A stretch of DNA of 64,000 nt from Chthonomonas sp. UBA2785 (lineage in GTDB: Bacteria > Armatimonadota > Fimbriimonadia > Fimbriimonadales > Fimbriimonadaceae): NCBI GenBank assembly GCA_002352215.1, contig DEIB01000038.1:62001-126000 (forward strand), read 5' to 3'. A program made the position numbers and the translations under genes. Below the pieces are notes generated by a model. The model saw only the letters and a program-made list of their open reading frames with translations. It was not told where the DNA came from and ran no database searches. This document shows, in pieces, positions 59,866 to 64,000 of this stretch; positions within the stretch are counted from its first letter, which is position 1; each line of letters begins with the position of its first letter.

Positions 59866-61137
59866 ATGGCCTCGACGGCGATGCCCGCCCACCACCGCAC
59901 GACCCTTGCCGACAGCGACCCCACCGTCGCCGCGATCCTCAACCGCGAGGTGAAGCGTCAGCAAGATCACCTGGAACTCATCGCCAGCGAGAACCACTCC
60001 AGCGCCGCCGTGCGCGAAGCCATGGGCAGCGTGCTGACCGACAAATACGCCGAGGGCTACCCCGGCAAGCGCTATTACGGCGGGTGCGCCCACGCCGACG
60101 AGGTAGAAACCCTGGCCATCCAGCGGGTGTGCGAGCTCTACGGGGCCGAAGCCGCCAACGTGCAGCCCCACAGCGGTGCCAGCGCCAACATGGCCGCCTA
60201 CTTCACCTTTATGAAGCCCGGCGACACCCTGATGGCCATGAACCTGGCCCACGGCGGGCACCTGACGCACGGGGCCACCGTCAACTTCAGCGGGCAGCTT
60301 TACAACGTGGCGGCCTACGGCGTGCGCGACAGCGACGAGCAGATTGACTACGACGAGCTGCGCCGCATCGCCCACGAAAGCCGCCCCCGCGTGATTGTGA
60401 GCGGGGCCACCGCCTACAGCCGCGAGTTCGATTTTGCCTTCATCCGCCAGGTGGCCGACGAGGTGGACGCCCTGCACATGTGCGACATGTCGCACTACAG
60501 CGGGCTCATCGCCGGGGGCGTTTATCCCTCTCCGGTGGGACACGCGCAGGTGGTCACCAGCACCACGCACAAGAGCATCCGGGGGCCGCGCGGCGGCATG
60601 ATCATCGGCGATGCGGACTACGTGACCAAGATCAACAAGACGGTGTTCCCGGGCCTGCAGGGCGGGCCGCTGATGCACGTGATTGCGGCGAAGGCGGTGG
60701 CCTTCGGCGAGGCGCTGCGCCCCGAATTTAAGGACTACGCCCGCCGGGTGAAGGCCAACGCGCAGGCCCTGGCGGCGGCGCTGACGGCCGAGGGATTCCG
60801 CATCGTGAGTGGCGGCACCGATAGCCACCTGATGCTGGTGGACCTGCGACCCTTTGGGGTGACGGGCAAGCTGGCGCAGGACGTGCTGGAAGCCGCGCAC
60901 ATGACGACGAACAAGAACGCGATTCCGAACGACCCCGAGAAGCCGTTTGTGACGAGCGGCCTACGGCTGGGGACCCCCGCCGTGACCACCCGGGGCCTGG
61001 GCGAAGCCGAGATGAAGCTGATTGCGGGCTGGATGGCGCGGGTGCTGCGCGCGCCGCAGGATGAGGCGGTGCAAGCCGCCGTGCGCGCGGAAGTGGCCGC
61101 CGTGACGCAACGCTTCCCCCTCCACGACCTGGCGTAA
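59866..61137 (+). CDS. glyA: Serine hydroxymethyltransferase
   Basis: GlyA converts serine and tetrahydrofolate to glycine and methylene-tetrahydrofolate. The 423 residues include LIASENHSSAAVREAMGS, YAEGYPGKRYYGGCAHADEV, NVQPHSGASANMAAY, MCDMSHYSGLIAGG and the PLP-lysine motif TSTTHKSIRGPRGG. The length is normal. It fits with the serine dehydratase gene nearby in serine/one-carbon metabolism. Confidence 0.97.
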   Translation: MASTAMPAHHRTTLADSDPTVAAILNREVKRQQDHLELIASENHSSAAVREAMGSVLTDKYAEGYPGKRYYGGCAHADEVETLAIQRVCELYGAEAANVQPHSGASANMAAYFTFMKPGDTLMAMNLAHGGHLTHGATVNFSGQLYNVAAYGVRDSDEQIDYDELRRIAHESRPRVIVSGATAYSREFDFAFIRQVADEVDALHMCDMSHYSGLIAGGVYPSPVGHAQVVTSTTHKSIRGPRGGMIIGDADYVTKINKTVFPGLQGGPLMHVIAAKAVAFGEALRPEFKDYARRVKANAQALAAALTAEGFRIVSGGTDSHLMLVDLRPFGVTGKLAQDVLEAAHMTTNKNAIPNDPEKPFVTSGLRLGTPAVTTRGLGEAEMKLIAGWMARVLRAPQDEAVQAAVRAEVAAVTQRFPLHDLA

Positions 61138-61157
61138 GCCGAGTCGGGAGGAGCAAT

Positions 61158-61802
61158 TTAGCGCGGGGAGTTCGCTGGTTGTTGAGCGCGACTGGCGCGC
61201 ACATCGGACTCCGCCGCCAGCTCTTCCCAAGTTTTTAAGGACATACTCGTGAGGTCGTAGTACCCTTTCATGCCGTACTTTCGATTCAGTTCCGCTCCCT
61301 GCTCTCGAAAAAACTTGGCGCGTGCGATATGTCTATCGGGGCCGTTGCTGGCATAACCACCTCGAAGCCCTTCCTCGGTCGCTAGCATCAGGACCAAGAT
61401 GAAATAGAGTCCGCGTGCGACTGGCCCTTCATCCGTTTCGTCGATGAAGAAGCTTAACCGGCCGTTTGGCGAAGCAGGAGTTCGGTACGGGTAGTGCACT
61501 GGAAATGACCCGACCCCGACCGTCTCGACCGAAGGATCTGCCTTGGTTTGCACCTGGAGTTGATGAAAGGCATCGCGGATAAATTGCTGCGCTTTCGTTT
61601 CATCAGTGAAGCCAATCGCATCGCGCTCCTCTTTAGATGTCAAACGGACGATGCATCCGTAATCTTCTCGCTTCATGCATCCAATAAACTCGGCGCGCCG
61701 GTTCTCTCGAGGATCTCCCTTTGGCCCGCAACCTGCAAGGCTGAGGCTGAGCATGGTGAAAAGCATCACCAGCGAAATACAGCTTTGCCCAATAATCTTC
61801 AT
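61158..61802 (-). CDS. Putative lipoprotein, unknown function
   Basis: This 214-residue protein has a lipoprotein signal peptide (SLVMLFTMLSLSLAGC; lipobox LAGC, cysteine lipid-modified) followed by GPKGDPRENRR. The mature part has REDYGCIVRLTSKEERDAIG, a central beta-rich region with SVETVGVGSFPVHYPYRTPA, and a helical C terminus. No family is recognised. The frame extends upstream to 61844 inside the pilin-like gene; 61802 is chosen because the signal peptide begins there. It is likely co-transcribed with the two pilin-like genes. Confidence 0.6.
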   Translation of the reverse strand: MKIIGQSCISLVMLFTMLSLSLAGCGPKGDPRENRRAEFIGCMKREDYGCIVRLTSKEERDAIGFTDETKAQQFIRDAFHQLQVQTKADPSVETVGVGSFPVHYPYRTPASPNGRLSFFIDETDEGPVARGLYFILVLMLATEEGLRGGYASNGPDRHIARAKFFREQGAELNRKYGMKGYYDLTSMSLKTWEELAAESDVRASRAQQPANSPR

Positions 61803-61824
61803 TGGCTTTACCAGGTCGCAGCCG

Positions 61825-62433
61825 TTATCGCTGGATATCGTCATAGAATTTAGCCGACATCACGTTGCCGCGCCGCGTCCGCGTTACAATTTGGCCCGAT
61901 AACAATACCGCAGATGAGGTTTTCGTTCGTCCGGGTGAGGTCGCCAAGAAGTCCTTTTGCGGATTACAACTCACATCGCCGAAGACGAAGGTGTTCTCCT
62001 GGTGAGTCGGAGCTTCGTGGACCCACTCACTGTCGTCAGTCATATTCGAGAAGATGAAGGCCGTAACTTTCTGTTCCGCCTCCCAAGCGGGACACCCTCC
62101 CGGGCGCCGCAACTTCCAGTCCACACCGTACTGACCATGGTCTGTAAAAACCCAATGATCATATGGCAAGTTCATCACGCTCGGCTTGCCGTATTGACCA
62201 TTGCCCCCGCCATAATCAGCGCGATAGAGCATAAGGCCAAGGTGCGATTGCTTGAGCTTCGAATAGGAAACGACCTTGCCAGCCGAATTCTTGGACGATT
62301 GATAAACCGGAAACAGCAGCGCTGCCAGGACAGCCAAGATGGCTAGCACGACCAGAACCTCAATTATGGTAAACCCGCGGGTCCGACCGCCCAGATTGTC
62401 AGGATCTTCATGGCCTAAGGCCTGTTCTTTCAT
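61825..62433 (-). CDS. Type IV pilin-like protein, tandem copy 2
   Basis: This 202-residue prepilin has a 20-residue leader ending RTRG and the signature FTIIEVLVVLAILAVLAALL, then FPVYQSSKNSAGKVVSYSKL and KQSHLGLMLYRADYGG. The rest is a globular domain with LPYDHWVFTDHGQYGVDWKL, a cysteine pair and a C-terminal VLLSGQIVTRTRRGNV. It starts inside the stop of copy 1 (ATGA overlap), so the two are translationally coupled. Function in a pilus or secretion pseudopilus is inferred. The N-terminal third is nearly identical at the DNA level to copy 1. Confidence 0.85.
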   Translation of the reverse strand: MKEQALGHEDPDNLGGRTRGFTIIEVLVVLAILAVLAALLFPVYQSSKNSAGKVVSYSKLKQSHLGLMLYRADYGGGNGQYGKPSVMNLPYDHWVFTDHGQYGVDWKLRRPGGCPAWEAEQKVTAFIFSNMTDDSEWVHEAPTHQENTFVFGDVSCNPQKDFLATSPGRTKTSSAVLLSGQIVTRTRRGNVMSAKFYDDIQR

Positions 62434-63032
62434 CGTGATTCACCGTGATAGAACTCCGAGTTCATCACGTCCCCCCGACCAGTGTGCGTCTTGATCTGAC
62501 CTGAAAGGAAAACTCCGGTGGAAGTTTTAGTTCGTAAGTATTCTGTAGCCAAGCTATCCTTCTTAGGGTTACAGCTTACATCACCGAAGATCATAACTCC
62601 TTCTTGGTATCGAACAGCCTCACGCGGCCAGTCGCTATGCTCAGCCAAATTTGAAAAGATAAATGTGCTGAGTCCCCTTTCTTCAATCCATGGACTACAA
62701 CCGCCAGGCCTTCTGAGCTTCCAGTCCACTCCATAGGCGCCCTGATCTGTGAATCTTGAATGATCAGTCGGCAAGTTCATTTGGCTGGGCCTGCCGTAGT
62801 AACCCGTTTCGCCCCCATTGTCTTCACGGTAAAGCATCAGGCCAAGGTGCGATTGCTTGAGCTTCGAATAGGAAACGACCTTGCCTGCCGAATTCTTCGA
62901 CGATTGATAAACTGGAAACAGCAGCGCTGCCAGGACAGCCAAGATAGCCAACACGACCAGAACTTCCACCATAGTGAATCCGTTCGCGACCCTTAATCTC
63001 CCACCATCAAGCATCTGATCCTTTGTCGCCAT
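62430..63032 (-). CDS. Type IV pilin-like protein, tandem copy 1
   Basis: The 200-residue prepilin is a close paralogue of the next gene. Its leader is followed by FTMVEVLVVLAILAVLAALL, the same FPVYQSSKNSAGKVVSYSKL, and a similar globular domain (LPTDHSRFTDQGAYGVDWKL, SGQIKTHTGRGDVM). AGGAGG nine bases before the ATG and a 17-spaced promoter upstream show that this unit, unlike many neighbours, uses a normal leader of about 70 nt. No pilus machinery genes are adjacent. Confidence 0.85.
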   Translation of the reverse strand: MATKDQMLDGGRLRVANGFTMVEVLVVLAILAVLAALLFPVYQSSKNSAGKVVSYSKLKQSHLGLMLYREDNGGETGYYGRPSQMNLPTDHSRFTDQGAYGVDWKLRRPGGCSPWIEERGLSTFIFSNLAEHSDWPREAVRYQEGVMIFGDVSCNPKKDSLATEYLRTKTSTGVFLSGQIKTHTGRGDVMNSEFYHGESR

Positions 63033-63110
63033 GTTGCTTCCTCCTGATTAGCGGCTCGTACTCACCGCTCCCAGTCAAGCAAGCCCGTACTAGCAAGCCT
63101 GACTCATTCT

Positions 63111-63139
63111 AGTATACGGAGATATTCCCAAAAAACCAA
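63111..63139 (-). promoter_or_regulatory. Promoter of the tandem pilin operon
   Basis: On the minus strand TTGGTT, 17 bases, then TATACT lie about 80 bases upstream of the pilin start, with AGGAGG before the ATG. Confidence 0.6.
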
Positions 63140-63153
63140 AATTCTTACGAAAA

Positions 63154-64000
63154 TCAACACTCCGGAACAATCACCGGAATCCGCACCGCCAGCCCGCCCT
63201 CGCTGGTCTCCTTGTACTTCTCGCTCATGTCCAGCGCGGTCTGCCACATGGTCGAAATCACATCATCCAGGCTCACCCGCGCCGCCGCCGGGTCGCTGAT
63301 GATGGCAATCTCCGCCGCATTGATCGCCTTAATCGCCCCCATGGTGTTCCGCTCGATGCACGGCACCTGCACCAGCCCCCCAATGGGGTCGCACGTCATG
63401 CCCAGGTGGTGTTCCATGGCAATCTCCGCCGCCATCATGCACTGCGCCGCCGTGGCCCCGCGCACGTGGGCCAGCCCCGCTGCTGCCATGGCGCTGCTCA
63501 CGCCAATTTCGGCCTGACAGCCGCCCATCGCCGCCGAGATCGTCGCACCCTTCTTGAACAGCGACCCGACCTCGCCCGCCACCAGCAGGAACTCCTCGCA
63601 CGCCCGCCACGGGTCGGCGGGTTCCGGCTCCATCACGGCAAACATATACAGCAGCACTGCCGGGATCACCCCCGCCGCGCCGTTGGTGGGGGCCGTGACC
63701 ACCCGGCCGAAGGCGGCGTTCTCCTCGTTCACCGCCAACGCAAACATGGAAACCGCCTGCAGATTCTCTGAGAACCCCGTGCCGATGCTGCGCAGGGCGG
63801 CCAGCCACCCCTCGTAGTCCGTCGGGCCGCCGGGCACCAGCGCTTGGTTCATGGCGGCGGCGCGGCGCTTCACGTTCAGCCCCCCGGGCAGGATGCCCTC
63901 GGTGTGCGCCCCCCGCCACACGCACTCGAACATGGTGCTGGCAATGCGGCGCAGGCGCTCGCGGATTTCGGGCATGGTGCGCCAGGCCAGTTCGTTTTGC
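63154..64000 (-). CDS. L-serine dehydratase (iron-sulfur type), C-terminal part, cut by the window edge
   Basis: The frame is open to the window end (QNELAWRT precedes the first internal ATG), so the N terminus, including any beta domain, lies outside. Visible are GILPGGLNVKRRAA, ENAAFGRVVTAPTNGAAGVI, ISAAMGGCQAEIGVSSAMAA, EHHLGMTCDPIGGLVQVPCI and the C-terminal IPVIVPEC. The cysteines in GGCQAE, MTCDP and VPCIERN are the iron-sulfur ligands. The enzyme deaminates serine to pyruvate, which fits with PPDK, PDH E1 and GlyA in the same region. Confidence 0.93.
   Translation of the reverse strand, partial: QNELAWRTMPEIRERLRRIASTMFECVWRGAHTEGILPGGLNVKRRAAAMNQALVPGGPTDYEGWLAALRSIGTGFSENLQAVSMFALAVNEENAAFGRVVTAPTNGAAGVIPAVLLYMFAVMEPEPADPWRACEEFLLVAGEVGSLFKKGATISAAMGGCQAEIGVSSAMAAAGLAHVRGATAAQCMMAAEIAMEHHLGMTCDPIGGLVQVPCIERNTMGAIKAINAAEIAIISDPAAARVSLDDVISTMWQTALDMSEKYKETSEGGLAVRIPVIVPEC

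Overview
The window reads like a GC-rich, compact, free-living bacterial chromosome, most likely from the Armatimonadota (Fimbriimonadia-like). This is an inference from several signs together: DUF1559-type prepilin proteins with the FTLIELLVVIAIIAILAA leader, a PEP-CTERM protein, an amidase-GerMN gene pair, PA14/DUF1080 carbohydrate proteins, a GlmL-like ATPase, and a very common TANNNT -10 box placed 5-8 nt before start codons, as in leaderless genes of Deinococcus and relatives. No rRNA or CRISPR array is present. There are two tRNAs (Leu-UAG, Val-UAC).

Layout. 0-9.6 kb: dnaN and convergent dnaK (with a HAIR-like HspR operator), an apparently inactivated REP-associated-transposase relative, a PII protein divergent from a PhoR-like sensor kinase, a GHL10 glycosidase, a DUF2993 protein, galE and tRNA-Leu. 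9.6-11.1 kb: a lower-GC island between two ~184-bp copies of the 5' end of a photolyase gene. It holds a broken fragment of a defence-type ATPase protein and a gene with a HEPN-like motif. 11.1-17.8 kb: the intact photolyase, then an M14 peptidase operon carrying three tandem copies of an unrecognised small membrane protein family, a DUF4332 protein and a CADD-like oxygenase. 17.9-31.4 kb: DUF2779 nuclease, S10 peptidase, tRNA-Val, vanadium haloperoxidase-like protein, amidase-GerMN cell-wall pair, PAP2 protein, a degenerate ADP-ribosylglycohydrolase, mutY/pyrF, an aldehyde dehydrogenase and an orphan sugar-ABC ATPase.

31.5-48.7 kb: GlmL-like ATPase, a 1025-residue acidic protein with several GspE N-terminal-like modules but no ATPase, phoU, two large secreted-type or beta-propeller proteins facing away from each other, an MFS transporter, rtcB, and a pilin-C11 peptidase pair. 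48.8-64 kb: pyruvate dehydrogenase E1 (pdhA-pdhB), a DAACS carboxylate symporter with a metallopeptidase, pyruvate phosphate dikinase, rpmE, a Cys/Met PLP enzyme, glyA, a lipoprotein with two recently duplicated pilin-like genes, and the 3' part of an L-serine dehydratase gene.

Functionally the core is housekeeping plus central carbon metabolism around pyruvate and serine (PDH E1, PPDK, SHMT, serine dehydratase). Novelty lies mainly in the photolyase island, the tandem membrane paralogues, the multi-module GspE_N-like protein, the degenerate enzymes and the widespread leaderless promoter pattern. Many gene ends overlap by a few bases, so transcription units are tightly packed.
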